DNA from: an uncultured Campylobacter sp.
GTDB taxonomy: Bacteria > Campylobacterota > Campylobacteria > Campylobacterales > Campylobacteraceae
Length of the DNA stretch: 23,377 bases
Direction of reading: 5' to 3'
Assembly: GCF_937997595.1 (NCBI RefSeq)
Contig: NZ_CALKTS010000322.1
Location: 1 to 23,377, forward strand
Shown here: positions 8,191-16,591 of the stretch, in pieces
How the letters are laid out: the number at the start of each line of letters is the position of its first letter
Position numbering within the stretch: the stretch's first letter is position 1
Notes under the pieces: generated by a model
Database searches by the model: none
Told to the model about the DNA's origin: nothing
The model's input: only the letters and a program-made list of their open reading frames with translations
Translations under genes and position numbers: made by a program

Positions 8191-8921
8191 TGTTTAGATC
8201 CAGGGCGCTGCCTTTTGATCCGCGCGCGAATAAAATCGCGAGCTTGCAGAGTTTGAAATTTCACCACGGCGGGCTTTGCGAGGACTACGTCTCCACCCTA
8301 AATCGAGACATTGCGGACACGCCGATACAAAACGCGGATCTTTTTACGATCATCACGCAGTCGTTCAAGGACACGCGCGGCGAGGAGTGCGAGTTTTCGC
8401 AAATTTCAAAGCTTTATAAAATTTGCCTAGGTTTTAGCCGTATTTTTAACAACGCCTCTGAAATTTACAACCACGATTTTTACTTCGACTGTATCGCGCA
8501 ACCAAGCGAGCCTAGCGGTGAGCTAGCGGACGCTTTAGCGCAGGCTTTCGGCGGGATGGAAAATTTTAAAAGCGAGTTTTTAAAGCGCGCGATGGGGCTT
8601 TTCGGTAGCGGCTGGTGCTGGCTCGTATGCGACGAGCGCGGCGCAAATTTAGAAATCATCACGACGCAAAACGCGGATACGCCGATCGTGCGTGGTAAAA
8701 TTCCGCTTTTAGCCTGCGATCTTTGGGAGCACGCCTACTACGTAGATTATCAAAATGCGCGTAAATCCTACGTGGAGAGCTTCTTGCGTTTTGCGGACTT
8801 TGGCTTTGCAAGCGACGCCTACTTCCAGGCGAAAAAGCAAGGACTTGACTCCGTAAAGCTCTACATCAGCGAGCTTCACCCCGCCGCATCTTCGCGCTGC
8901 GATTGCGGCTGCTGCGGGTAG
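8190..8921 (+). CDS. Divergent Fe/Mn-family superoxide dismutase
   Basis: This 243-residue protein aligns over its full length with Fe-type SodB of Campylobacter. The four metal ligands are present: H25 (KFHHGG), H95 (YNHDFYFD), and D177 and H181 (CDLWEHAYYVDY). FGSGWCWLV is also typical. However, the usual KHH after the first ligand is replaced by G-L-C (28-30). The active-site Gln of Fe-SODs before the second ligand is Glu here (E91). The WEF-type C-terminal motif is lost. It ends in the tail CDCGCCG. The start is GTG at 8190, overlapping the stop of the acidic gene by one base, with GAGG upstream; this start aligns exactly with the SodB N-terminus. No signal peptide. The fold is secure; dismutase activity is less so. 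Confidence 0.88.
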   Translation: MFRSRALPFDPRANKIASLQSLKFHHGGLCEDYVSTLNRDIADTPIQNADLFTIITQSFKDTRGEECEFSQISKLYKICLGFSRIFNNASEIYNHDFYFDCIAQPSEPSGELADALAQAFGGMENFKSEFLKRAMGLFGSGWCWLVCDERGANLEIITTQNADTPIVRGKIPLLACDLWEHAYYVDYQNARKSYVESFLRFADFGFASDAYFQAKKQGLDSVKLYISELHPAASSRCDCGCCG

Positions 8922-10061
8922 ATTTGGGCTTTCGTTACACAGCTTCGAGTGCTGCATTTTCGGCTCTCTATGACCGCCGCGCGCTAAATTTCAAATGGCT
9001 ACGTCTTTCAATGCCTGTATTTTGCCGCACGAATACTGCGCTATACGGCCTGTAGTGCTCTGAGAGCGCTCCCGGCTTGCCGCGCTCTAAATTTACGTAA
9101 ATTTGATTTTGAACCCATTTGGCGTCCACGGATTAAAATTTAAGATTTTTAATTTGAAGTTTGCTTGACTATAGTTCACCGCTCGTTACGCGCCAAATTC
9201 CGAGTGCTTCTCCTTTTCAGCGCTTATATCTTGTGCGCAAATACCGCGTTGCACGGACTCCTATACGAAATTTAGCTCTATCTGGCTCTGCTTTCTTAAA
9301 ATTTTTGCCACCCACGCATTGAAATTTAACGCTACGAGCGAGCATCTTGCAAAATTTTAAAGTTGCAATAAGCCCATGAAATTTTCATACCGAAATAAGC
9401 AGCGCATTCTTTGCTTCCGTAATTATATAGAGAGGCACTCTCTGCCTCCCTGCTTTGTTCACCCATGCCCTATTCGTAAAATTTTGTTTAATAAAGCGGT
9501 TAGTAAATTTTAAAATATCAGCCAGCTAAAATTCTGCCGCGCTAAAGGCAAGGTTGCAGTAGATTTGAAATTTACGCCCTAATAGCGCGGCTTGCGAACC
9601 GCGGTCTAAATTTAACAAAATTTGATCATCAAATTTTACTTTTTAGCAGTTGAAATTTTTAGCGCCGTTTCAGCTTGAAATTCTACTTTAAATTTTAAAA
9701 TTTGTGTCGCGCCAAAGTTAGCTCGTCATGCCGAAAAAAAGAGCCGCATCGAAAGCCAAGTTATGCCACGCCGGACGCACCCGCACACTACGTGCACCAA
9801 AATATGGCACGGAATTTTAATCGCATCAGCTCAAATCGCGCGACGAGCTGCGCTGCACGAAACCTCGTTAATTAAAGCGCCAAGCCGTATTCGCGCGCCG
9901 CATAAAGCCGCCCGGCGTAGAATTTTACTCGTTTAAATGCAACACGCCGCTCTACAAATACAAAACTACATCATTTAAAGGCGGCACTTGACGGCGCGGT
10001 ATATGCAGCCGAAAAACAAAAGCACAAGGCTGCGTTCGATTAAAATTTTAAGCCGCACTTC
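8922..10061. other. Long stretch without a supported gene
   Basis: About 1.1 kb contains no frame with a believable start and product. It is a mosaic of GC-rich fragments and AAATTT words. There is faint internal duplication: GAATACTGCGCTATACGGCC near 9025 resembles AAATACCGCGTTGCACGGAC near 9239, and CTAAATTTA-n-AAATTTGAT recurs near 9093 and 9605. This looks like decayed or expanded non-coding DNA. No tRNA, CRISPR or insertion-sequence ends are visible. Confidence 0.55.
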
Positions 10062-10249
10062 AAAAATAAAGCCATGCTCGCTCGAAGCGCAAAGTCGCGT
10101 CTGTTTAAAGTGCCGCCGCGTCCTAATCAAAATTTATCCGAGACGTGAAGCCGCACTTCAAAACGCAAAATCTCGCTCGCTTAAAACACAAAGCCGTGAG
10201 CGCTGAAAATGCAAACCCGCGTCGTTAAAACGTAAAGCTGCGCCTACTC
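10062..10249. repeat. Degenerate 19-23 bp tandem repeats
   Basis: About eight imperfect units follow one another, approximating AAAACGCAAAGCCGCGCTCGCTT. The clearest four run at 10160-10182, 10183-10205, 10206-10226 and 10227-10249, and more degenerate ones at 10062-10084, 10085-10106 and 10107-10128. A 12-bp word, AAGCCGCACTTC, occurs at 10050-10061 and again at 10148-10159, exactly 98 bp apart, suggesting a higher-order duplication. The copies are too different, and lack unique spacers, for a CRISPR. Confidence 0.6.
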
Positions 10250-10308
10250 AAAATTTTAAACCTTTTTAAAATTCCAAACCCGCTTAAAATTTTAAAATTT
10301 AGCCCGCC

Positions 10309-11409
10309 TTACTCTCTTGCGAGCCCGTTTTTATCGGATTTGTCGCTGATTAGCTTGCCGCTTTCGTCGTATTTTTTGGCGCGCACGAGCCTGCCGCGCT
10401 CAAACTCGCCCTCGGCTTAGAGCTTTCCGTCTGCGTAGTAGTGCTTCGCCGTGCCCGTCTCCAGGCCATCCTTGAACGTCACTCTAGCCTTGAGCGCGCC
10501 GTTTGCGTAGTATTGCTTACTCGTGCCCGTTTGCTTGCCGCGCTCAAACTCGTATTCGCCCTGCAGCGCGCCGCCCCCGTAGTATTCGCGCACGGCGCCG
10601 TCGCGCTCGCCGTCTTTAAAATTTTCGACTACGCGCGTCTTGCCGTCCTCGTAAAACAACTTCTAAACGCCCTGTTTACGGTCGTCCTTGTATGCACCCG
10701 TCTGCCTTAGTGCGCCGTTTGCGTGATACCATTTCTCTACGCCTTGCCGCTTGCCCTCTTTATAGCTGCGCATACCGCGCACTTTGCCGCTTTTGTAATA
10801 ATCCACGTCCTTGCCGTTTCGCAGCCCGCCCTTATACGGATGGCGCGCGCTTACTTCGCCGCTTTCGTAGTAGTCGGTGAAAACGCCCTCGCGCCTGTCC
10901 GCTTTATACGCGCCCTGCTGCTTTAGCTTGCCGCTTCCCTGATAATACAGCTTGTAAAAACCCTCGCGCTTGCCGGCTTTGTATTCGCTCTGCGATCTCA
11001 GCTCGCCGCCGTCCGCGTAGTAGCTCTTCGCGACGCCGTCGTACAGGCCGTTTTTTAGCGGATATTCGTTTGAGGGCTTATCTCTGCCGTCAAAGTAATC
11101 GCGCTCGCGCACCGCAGTGCCATCCTTTACGTCGATCTCGCGAATTGGCGTGGGCGGTAGCGGCTTTGCTCTGGGATAGACGACGCCCATAAAATTTACG
11201 TCGTAGAGATCCTCGGCGCTGTAGTGCAGCACCTTGAGTGTCCCGCTATAGGGCTTGTCCGCTACGAAATACAGACCGTTTTTTAGGACCGGCTCGGGCT
11301 GCATTACGATTTTTGGCTCCAGAGCTTGCCCGCCCAGCGCCAAAAGCGGAAGCAGAAAGATGAATTTTAATTTTTGAGTTAAACCTGATAAATTTAGCGG
11401 AATCCTCAT
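10309..11409 (-). pseudogene. Exported MORN-type (YwqK-like) repeat protein gene with two in-frame stops
   Basis: The frame runs unbroken by indels from the ATG at 11409 to a TAA at 10309-10311 (367 codons) but contains an amber codon at 10663-10665 and an ochre codon at 10417-10419. The first 248 residues comprise a signal peptide (about 1-29, LLPLLALGGQALEPK), a linker, and then repeats. Roughly ten copies of a 22-25 residue repeat of the type G-x-x-x-G-x-x-x-x-YY-x-(D/N)G-x-L continue across both stops (YYADGGELR, YYANGALKA, YYADGKL). Both stops fall where neighbouring repeats have Gln, Glu or Lys, consistent with single substitutions. GGAAG precedes the ATG. Such MORN_2/YwqK-like proteins have no general known function. 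It is probably a recent pseudogene, although the 248-residue part could still be exported. Confidence 0.8.
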
Positions 11410-11499
11410 ATTTTTTACTTCCTTGTTTTAAAGCTTACTTCGATTATTCTCATTTTAATATAGATATGGTTATTTAAAGCCTCTTGAATTATGAATAAT

Positions 11500-12141
11500 T
11501 TATTTTACATCGCGAGATGACATTATCAAATTAAGCACTTCAAATAAATATTCAGAAAAGCAATTCGTTTGAAAATTTATAGGAACTTTTTCATTGTTAT
11601 TACTGCCAAAATAAGTTATACCGGTCGTTGACAAAATTCCTATTTGTATAAATTTATTAATTGCTATATATTCACAATCGTCATCTGTTATTAATGGGCT
11701 ATTTGGTTTATTTTTAATTAGATCATAAAAATATATAAAATCTAAATCACTTAGAGAATTTATATTGGCAAGTAGTGCATGTTCGTAATAATCAAGCTTA
11801 CCATTTTGTAATAACTTACCATATAATTTTGCTAATATTTTTGCGTGTAAGTCATAAGTTGATAGTCTAGCCTTTTCCAATAAATCAAAAAGAATATTGA
11901 TATTATCGCTACTTATATTCTCATAAAATTTACTATTCTTTTCATCGTTTAATTCTTTCTCTTCATGAACAAAATCGTTTAATCTAATTTTAAATCTTTC
12001 ATATATAAACCTATGTACAAAATGTGAAGCTAATTCGACCTTTGATTTATATAAGGTAGATACTGCGGCAATAATAAGAGCAGAACCATTTTTTTTAGCC
12101 AAATCAACAACTTTACCCACGTTATACGATAAATTACTCAT
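11500..12141 (-). CDS. AT-rich orphan protein of unknown function
   Basis: This encodes 213 residues with no domain I recognise. It starts MSNLSYNVGKVVDLAKKNG, then has one short hydrophobic segment (about 20-31, ALIIAAVSTLY), followed by a charged, largely helical body without signal peptide or Cys clusters. The ATG follows AAGGAA. The gene and its flanks (about 11410-12260) are strikingly AT-rich compared with the neighbouring genes, and it uses codons such as ATA, TTA and AAT freely, which points to recent transfer. It stands between a broken repeat-protein gene and a DNA glycosylase gene, with no partner visible. It could be a defence, toxin-related or phage-derived gene, but nothing in the sequence decides this. 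Confidence 0.75.
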   Translation of the reverse strand: MSNLSYNVGKVVDLAKKNGSALIIAAVSTLYKSKVELASHFVHRFIYERFKIRLNDFVHEEKELNDEKNSKFYENISSDNINILFDLLEKARLSTYDLHAKILAKLYGKLLQNGKLDYYEHALLANINSLSDLDFIYFYDLIKNKPNSPLITDDDCEYIAINKFIQIGILSTTGITYFGSNNNEKVPINFQTNCFSEYLFEVLNLIMSSRDVK

Positions 12142-12263
12142 ACTATTCCTTGTTTATCAACAGATATTACAATTATACCTTATAAACCATTAGATGTATC
12201 TTCCAACCATATACTAAATTTTATGTAAAGACTATTTACAATCAAATTTTATAGACATTAAAT

Positions 12264-12770
12264 TTAACCCTCCTTTAGCGCTTCGGCTACTATCCTCCAC
12301 TCGCGCACTAGCCTTTCAAAATTAAAATTTGCGTTTGCGGGGCTTGTGGATGGCAGCTTGATGGGCTCTTTGCCGGTTGCGTTTAAAATTTGAGTTTCTA
12401 GATGTTTTTCGCAGATTTCATGCGCCTTGCCGCCGTTGGCGAACACCTGCACGATGCGCGTGCCGCTAAAGATCGGCTCTAAATTTGCAGGCACGACGGC
12501 GGTCATTTTGGCGTCGCTCGAACCCTTTATCTCGCAGCAGATCGCAGCGTCGTAGATGGCGATGCCGCGGGCGAGTAGGAATTTTATCTTTTCCTCCGTG
12601 CTCGCAGGCGGCGGCGCGTTTAAAATTTGCGCCAGCACGCGCCAGAAGCGATTTTGCGGATTTGCGTAGTAAAAGCCCAGCTTGCGAGAGGGGGCGGAGG
12701 GAAAGGAGCCGAGGATTAAAATTTTAGAATTCTCATCGAAAATCGGCTTAAAAGGGTGAGTTTGGCTCAT
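12264..12770 (-). CDS. DNA-deoxyinosine glycosylase (uracil-DNA glycosylase superfamily)
   Basis: This 168-residue protein of the UDG superfamily matches the hypoxanthine-DNA glycosylase (family 6) type. It has ILILGSFPSAPSRKLGFYYA at residues 17-36, followed by NPQNRFWRVL, and the C-terminal LPSTSPANA. Such enzymes remove deaminated adenine (hypoxanthine) from DNA, starting base excision repair. In family 6 the catalytic Asn lies in the segment after GSFPS rather than the Asp used by classical Ung. Start ATG with AGGT 5 bp upstream; stop TAA. It appears to be a single-gene unit, with about 120 bp of AT-rich spacer to the orphan gene. The family call is firm; the exact base preference is inferred. 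Confidence 0.88.
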   Translation of the reverse strand: MSQTHPFKPIFDENSKILILGSFPSAPSRKLGFYYANPQNRFWRVLAQILNAPPPASTEEKIKFLLARGIAIYDAAICCEIKGSSDAKMTAVVPANLEPIFSGTRIVQVFANGGKAHEICEKHLETQILNATGKEPIKLPSTSPANANFNFERLVREWRIVAEALKEG

Positions 12771-13110
12771 TTTGTACCTGCTTTGTATTCGCCAAAAACG
12801 CCCGCCGGAGCGCCATAAAATTTATCTTTCATTTTCGCTTTATCTCTCGTAAATTTCGCAATTTCGCCCGCGAAGCAACTTGGAGCTGAAGTTACGCGGC
12901 GGCAAAGATTTTAGCGCACTCGCTGTATAGCGGCGTGCGGTAAAATTTTGATCAGTCTGCTACGGCGTGCGATTTGAGTTTAAATTTCAACTTTTCAAAC
13001 TTCGAAGCCGAACTTCGCAGCCAAATTTAACGTCTCGCAGCGGCAAAATTTTAACCCTTGCGGCAGTTAAATTCCGTCTGCCCTCGCAATCGCCTCTGAA
13101 CCGCTGTGCG
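12771..13110. other. Spacer without a supported gene
   Basis: These 340 bp between the glycosylase gene and moeA have no gene-like frame. Short GCGGCAAA-AATTTTAA words recur, but I see no hairpin with a T-run and no promoter that stands out. Confidence 0.5.
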
Positions 13111-14322
13111 CTAAATTTTAGGTACCGAGATTACGCGCACGAGCTTGCCTTTTTTGAGCTCTTTGACCTCTAGCGGCGCGACTAGCAGGACGCTATCGTC
13201 GTCTAAATTGTTCAAAATCGCGCTGGAGCCCTGCTTTTTGCTTTGTAGGCTAACAAAAAGTCGCCCGTCTCTGTTTTGCAAGAGCGCAGGCATAAACTCC
13301 AGCCACGGCGTCTTTTTTACATAGTCGTGATCTAAGATCGCGCTAAATTCCGTGTTTTCGCGCACACCGAAGGATTTTTGCAAATATACGCGCAGAAACA
13401 AAATGCACGTAATGAGCGCCGAGAGCGGGAAGCCCGGGAACGCGAAGATATATTTTTCGCCGGTTTTGGCTACGCGCACGTGGCGGCCCGGTTTGATCGC
13501 CGCACCCTTTACGATGAGCTCAAATTTTGATTTTAGCGTGCTTTGCACGAAGTCGTAGTCTCCGACGCTCACTCCGCCGCTAGTTAGAAGTATGTCGGCG
13601 CTCTGTAAAGCCGATAGGATCGCGCCTTCTAGCTCTTTTTCGTCGTCGCGCGCGATCGGCATTATCATCGCTTCGCAGCCTAGTTGCGTTACTAAATTTG
13701 CAAGCGCGATGTGGTTGGAGCTGTAAATTTGAGCGTCGTTTTCGAGCCTTTCGCCCAGATCCTTGATCTCGCTGCCGGTGGCTAGGATCGCTACTTTTGG
13801 GCGGATGAATACGCTTATGTGAAATAGCCCCAGCTCGGCTAGCAGCGCGATCTGCGAAAAGCCGAGCTTTGTGCCGCTTCTAAGCAAAAGCTCGCCCTCG
13901 CGGTAGCTCTCGCCCGCTGCGCGCACGGCAAAGCCTGCGGAAACAGGCTTTGTGACGACGATTTCACTGCCTTGTACCTGTACGTTTTCAATCGGCAGAA
14001 GCGTGTCGCTACCCTCGCACATGAGCCCGCCCGTGAAGGTTTTGACGCACTCGCCCGCCTTTGCCGCGGCGCTAGGCATCTTGCCCGCAGGCGTCGTGCC
14101 GACGATCTTAAATTTAGCCCCCTCGCTTAGATCCGCGCCCTTTAGCGCGTAGCCGTCCATCGCGGCGGTCGGGCGGCGCGGAGTGCTAAAAGGCGCCGCG
14201 ACGTCGCTTGCTAAAATACGCCCTAGCGCCTGAGTGATCGCGACCTTCTCGATGCGCGATGACTTTTGCACCGTATTTGCGAAGCGCTCCATCGCACTTT
14301 CAAATTTTTCAAATTCCATCAT
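13111..14322 (-). CDS. moeA: Molybdopterin molybdenumtransferase MoeA
   Basis: MoeA inserts molybdate into adenylylated molybdopterin in the last step of molybdenum cofactor synthesis, in the cytoplasm. The roughly 400-residue length is standard. Conserved blocks are present in order: RRPTAAMDGYAL (about 45-57), KTFTGG near residue 90, IENVQV, ILATGSEIKDLGE, LTSGGVSVGDYDFV (about 244-257) and FAFPGFPLSALI near 315, plus the C-terminal domain IV. Two consecutive ATGs are possible starts. GGAGG lies 3 bp before the first and 6 bp before the second (14317-14319), so the second is slightly favoured. The first ATG overlaps the transporter's TGA as ATGA, indicating coupling. Stop TAG. Confidence 0.95.
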   Translation of the reverse strand: MMEFEKFESAMERFANTVQKSSRIEKVAITQALGRILASDVAAPFSTPRRPTAAMDGYALKGADLSEGAKFKIVGTTPAGKMPSAAAKAGECVKTFTGGLMCEGSDTLLPIENVQVQGSEIVVTKPVSAGFAVRAAGESYREGELLLRSGTKLGFSQIALLAELGLFHISVFIRPKVAILATGSEIKDLGERLENDAQIYSSNHIALANLVTQLGCEAMIMPIARDDEKELEGAILSALQSADILLTSGGVSVGDYDFVQSTLKSKFELIVKGAAIKPGRHVRVAKTGEKYIFAFPGFPLSALITCILFLRVYLQKSFGVRENTEFSAILDHDYVKKTPWLEFMPALLQNRDGRLFVSLQSKKQGSSAILNNLDDDSVLLVAPLEVKELKKGKLVRVISVPKI

Positions 14323-15617
14323 TTGCCTCCTACGATTTTATAAATTTGATCTTCATTTATCAGTTTCGAGTTAAATTTCACAACGAGTTCGCCATCGGTC
14401 TCGTAAATTTCAATAATGCCCTTTACACCCTGTAGTGCGGAAAAATCGCCGCCTTTAGGAAAGTATAAATTCTTAAAAAGTTTTGGATCGCTCAGCCTAG
14501 AAAGTAGCACAAGCCAGATCACACCCAAAACCGCGACGCCAATGCCTAGCGCTTCAATGCCGATTTTGCCAAAAAGTGCGCCGCCGCATAGCCCGCCCAA
14601 AAAACTGCCAAAAAATCCGAACGAATTAAAAATCCCAAGTGCGGCGCCTTTTTGAGCGACTTTGGCAAATTTGGACGCAAGGCTTTGCATAATGGGCTCA
14701 TGCGCGTTAAATCCCACGAAAAAGAGCATCACACCCACCACGAAAGCGCTCGCCCCGCTAGCAAACGCAAAAATCAAATACGAAGCGATAAAAAAGCAAA
14801 TGCCGATGAGTAAAATTTGCTTAGCCAGTGCGCGTTTCTCGCCTAAAGCACCGCTCGCACCCATCGCAGTAAAGCCAAAGACCGCGCCTAGAGCATAAAT
14901 TTTAGTCAAATCACTTTTGGAAAGTCCGAATTTTTGCACGAGCAAAATTGGAATTAGAAAAAACGCTGCCGTCATGAAAGCTTTTTGAAAAAAATTCGTT
15001 AAATTCATAAGCATTAAATTTTTATCACTTAAAAGTGAGCCGAGTGGGACCTTTTGGCGCAGGGAGCGGATATGCGGTTCGGTAGGTACTACGAAAAAAA
15101 GCAGCACCAAACATAAAAGCGTAAGTGCTGAACTTAGATGAAATAGGCTGGCAAGTCCAAATTTGGCACTTAAAAGCGGACTTAAAATCATTGCTACGCC
15201 AAAGCTCACGCCTATCATCGCGCCCATTACCGCCATCGCCTTACCGCGCTCTTCCTCTCGCGTAAAATCGCTAATTAGTGCGGTAGCTACGGCTCCTACA
15301 GCACCGCAGCCTTGCAAAAAGCGCCCAAAAATCATCGTATAAATGCTCTCACTCGCCGCGCAAACGCAAGCGCCCACGATAAAAAGCGCCAGCCCTATAG
15401 CAAGGGTTTTCTTACGTCCGATCTTATCGCTTAGCACTCCAAATGGCGTTTGCAAAATCACTTGCATAATCGCATAAATTCCAAAAAGTAGCCCCACTAG
15501 GCTTTCGTTTGCGCCGTGCAAGCTCAATGCATACAGGCTAAGCACGGGCAGCAAAATAAATAATCCAAAAAACCTCGTAGCGATGATAAAACTAAGCGGA
15601 AGGACGCTTTTTAGCAT
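14319..15617 (-). CDS. MFS transporter, YajR-like, with C-terminal cytoplasmic domain
   Basis: This 432-residue, 12-helix major facilitator has motif A (GVLSDKIGRKKT, after the second helix), GRFLQGCGAVGAVA in helix 4, and a central loop near residue 195. After the last helix comes a roughly 60-residue soluble tail (YFPKGGDFSALQ to KIVGGK) that resembles the ferredoxin-like domain of YajR. It is probably a drug or metabolite efflux pump; the substrate is unknown. I chose the ATG at 15617 because GAGG lies 9 bp upstream; a longer reading from a TTG at 15632 has no good ribosome site. It precedes moeA with a 4-bp overlap and diverges from rdgB, next to which a similar transporter lies in C. jejuni, as I recall. 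Confidence 0.9.
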   Translation of the reverse strand: MLKSVLPLSFIIATRFFGLFILLPVLSLYALSLHGANESLVGLLFGIYAIMQVILQTPFGVLSDKIGRKKTLAIGLALFIVGACVCAASESIYTMIFGRFLQGCGAVGAVATALISDFTREEERGKAMAVMGAMIGVSFGVAMILSPLLSAKFGLASLFHLSSALTLLCLVLLFFVVPTEPHIRSLRQKVPLGSLLSDKNLMLMNLTNFFQKAFMTAAFFLIPILLVQKFGLSKSDLTKIYALGAVFGFTAMGASGALGEKRALAKQILLIGICFFIASYLIFAFASGASAFVVGVMLFFVGFNAHEPIMQSLASKFAKVAQKGAALGIFNSFGFFGSFLGGLCGGALFGKIGIEALGIGVAVLGVIWLVLLSRLSDPKLFKNLYFPKGGDFSALQGVKGIIEIYETDGELVVKFNSKLINEDQIYKIVGGK

Positions 15618-15722
15618 AATCTTAGACCTCAAATAATATGAAATTTGCGCCGATTATAGCCAAAAATCGTAACGAATTCTTTGATTTTGGGTAAAATGGC
15701 GGCTTAAATTTAAGGAGCGAGG

Positions 15723-16352
15723 ATGAAAATTTTACTTGCGACGAGCAACAAAAATAAAGTAAAAGAGATAAAAGAATTTTTCACGGAATACGACGTGTGC
15801 GCGCTCGGCGAGGTGCTGGATCCTTTTGAGATCGACGAGTGCGGCACGAGCTTCAAACAAAACGCACTTATCAAAGTTCGCGCAGTGCATGAGGCGCTAA
15901 AAAGTAAAAATTTGCAGAGCGAATTTTTCGTGCTAAGCGATGATAGCGGCATCTGCGTAGATGCGCTGGGCGGGGCTCCGGGGATATTTTCGGCGCGCTT
16001 TAGCGGAGCGGGTGCAACGGATGCGAGCAATCGCGAGAAATTAGCCGCTAGCCTACGCGCGCTGGAGCTAGAGGAGAGCCCTGCGCATTACACCGCGGCG
16101 ATCGCGCTAAAATGCGCTCTGGGCGAGTTTTGTACGCACGGCTTCATGCACGGCACGGCGATAACGCAGCAGCGGGGGCAAAACGGCTTCGGATACGATT
16201 TTATGTTTATTCCGCGCGGATTTGACCGCACAATCGGAGAGCTGCCCGCTGAGGTGAAATTTAAAATTTCGCACCGCACGAAGGGGCTGGCGCTGATGCG
16301 AATTTTATTGAAAAATTTAGAAAAACAGATGAGACTTGCTAAATTTCATTAA
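15723..16352 (+). CDS. rdgB: dITP/XTP pyrophosphatase (RdgB/HAM1 family)
   Basis: It hydrolyses dITP, ITP and XTP to monophosphates, cleaning the nucleotide pool of deaminated purines. The 209 residues show the N-terminal ATSNKNKVKEIK (6-17), the catalytic SDDSGICVDALGGAPGIFSA block (72-91), GQNGFGYDFMFIP near 159-171, and ISHRTKG near the C-terminus. All are diagnostic of the family. AAGGAG precedes the ATG by 5 bp. It is divergent from the MFS-moeA pair and lies just upstream of the tRNA cluster. In function it pairs with the hypoxanthine-DNA glycosylase at 12264: one removes dITP, the other removes inosine already in DNA. Confidence 0.96.
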   Translation: MKILLATSNKNKVKEIKEFFTEYDVCALGEVLDPFEIDECGTSFKQNALIKVRAVHEALKSKNLQSEFFVLSDDSGICVDALGGAPGIFSARFSGAGATDASNREKLAASLRALELEESPAHYTAAIALKCALGEFCTHGFMHGTAITQQRGQNGFGYDFMFIPRGFDRTIGELPAEVKFKISHRTKGLALMRILLKNLEKQMRLAKFH

Positions 16353-16391
16353 ATTTAGAGCCGTAAAAAGCGGAATTTAAGAAAAAATATA

Positions 16392-16397
16392 TATAAT
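16392..16397 (+). promoter_or_regulatory. Putative -10 box of the tRNA cluster
   Basis: A perfect TATAAT within TATATATAATACG lies 29 bp upstream of the tRNA-Pro 5' end. The context and spacing suit a strong sigma-70 promoter for the tRNA operon. Confidence 0.65.
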
Positions 16398-16426
16398 ACG
16401 CTTTTCATTCAATCCACGAAAATCTA

Positions 16427-16503
<77 letters not shown>

Positions 16504-16507
16504 TTGT

Positions 16508-16585
16508 GGTGAGTTTAGCTCAGTAGGTTAGAGCATCAGATTGTGGTCCTGAGGGTCGTGGGTTCGATTCCCACAACTCACCCCA
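16508..16585 (+). tRNA. tRNA-His (GTG)
   Basis: Acceptor stem GTGAGTT/AACTCAC with the extra G-1 (16508) opposite discriminator C, the hallmark of tRNA-His. Anticodon GTG sits in loop TTGTGGT, T stem is GTGGG/CCCAC, and CCA is encoded. It is 4 bp downstream of tRNA-Pro. Confidence 0.97.
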
Positions 16586-16591
16586 CTTTAT

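Noticed and set aside
9988..10206. 72-codon plus-strand frame rich in Lys/Arg/Ser
   Set aside because: It lies inside the degenerate tandem repeats, has no ribosome site before its ATG, and its composition reflects the repeat.
10062..10249. Possible CRISPR array
   Set aside because: Units are adjacent, imperfect and 19-23 bp long, with no unique spacers, leader or cas genes.
12967..13173. 68-codon plus-strand frame before the moeA stop
   Set aside because: It overlaps the moeA 3' end in antisense, with no ribosome site and no family.
15618..15632. Longer start (TTG at 15632) for the MFS transporter
   Set aside because: The GAGG site fits the ATG at 15617; the TTG reading would place that site inside the gene.
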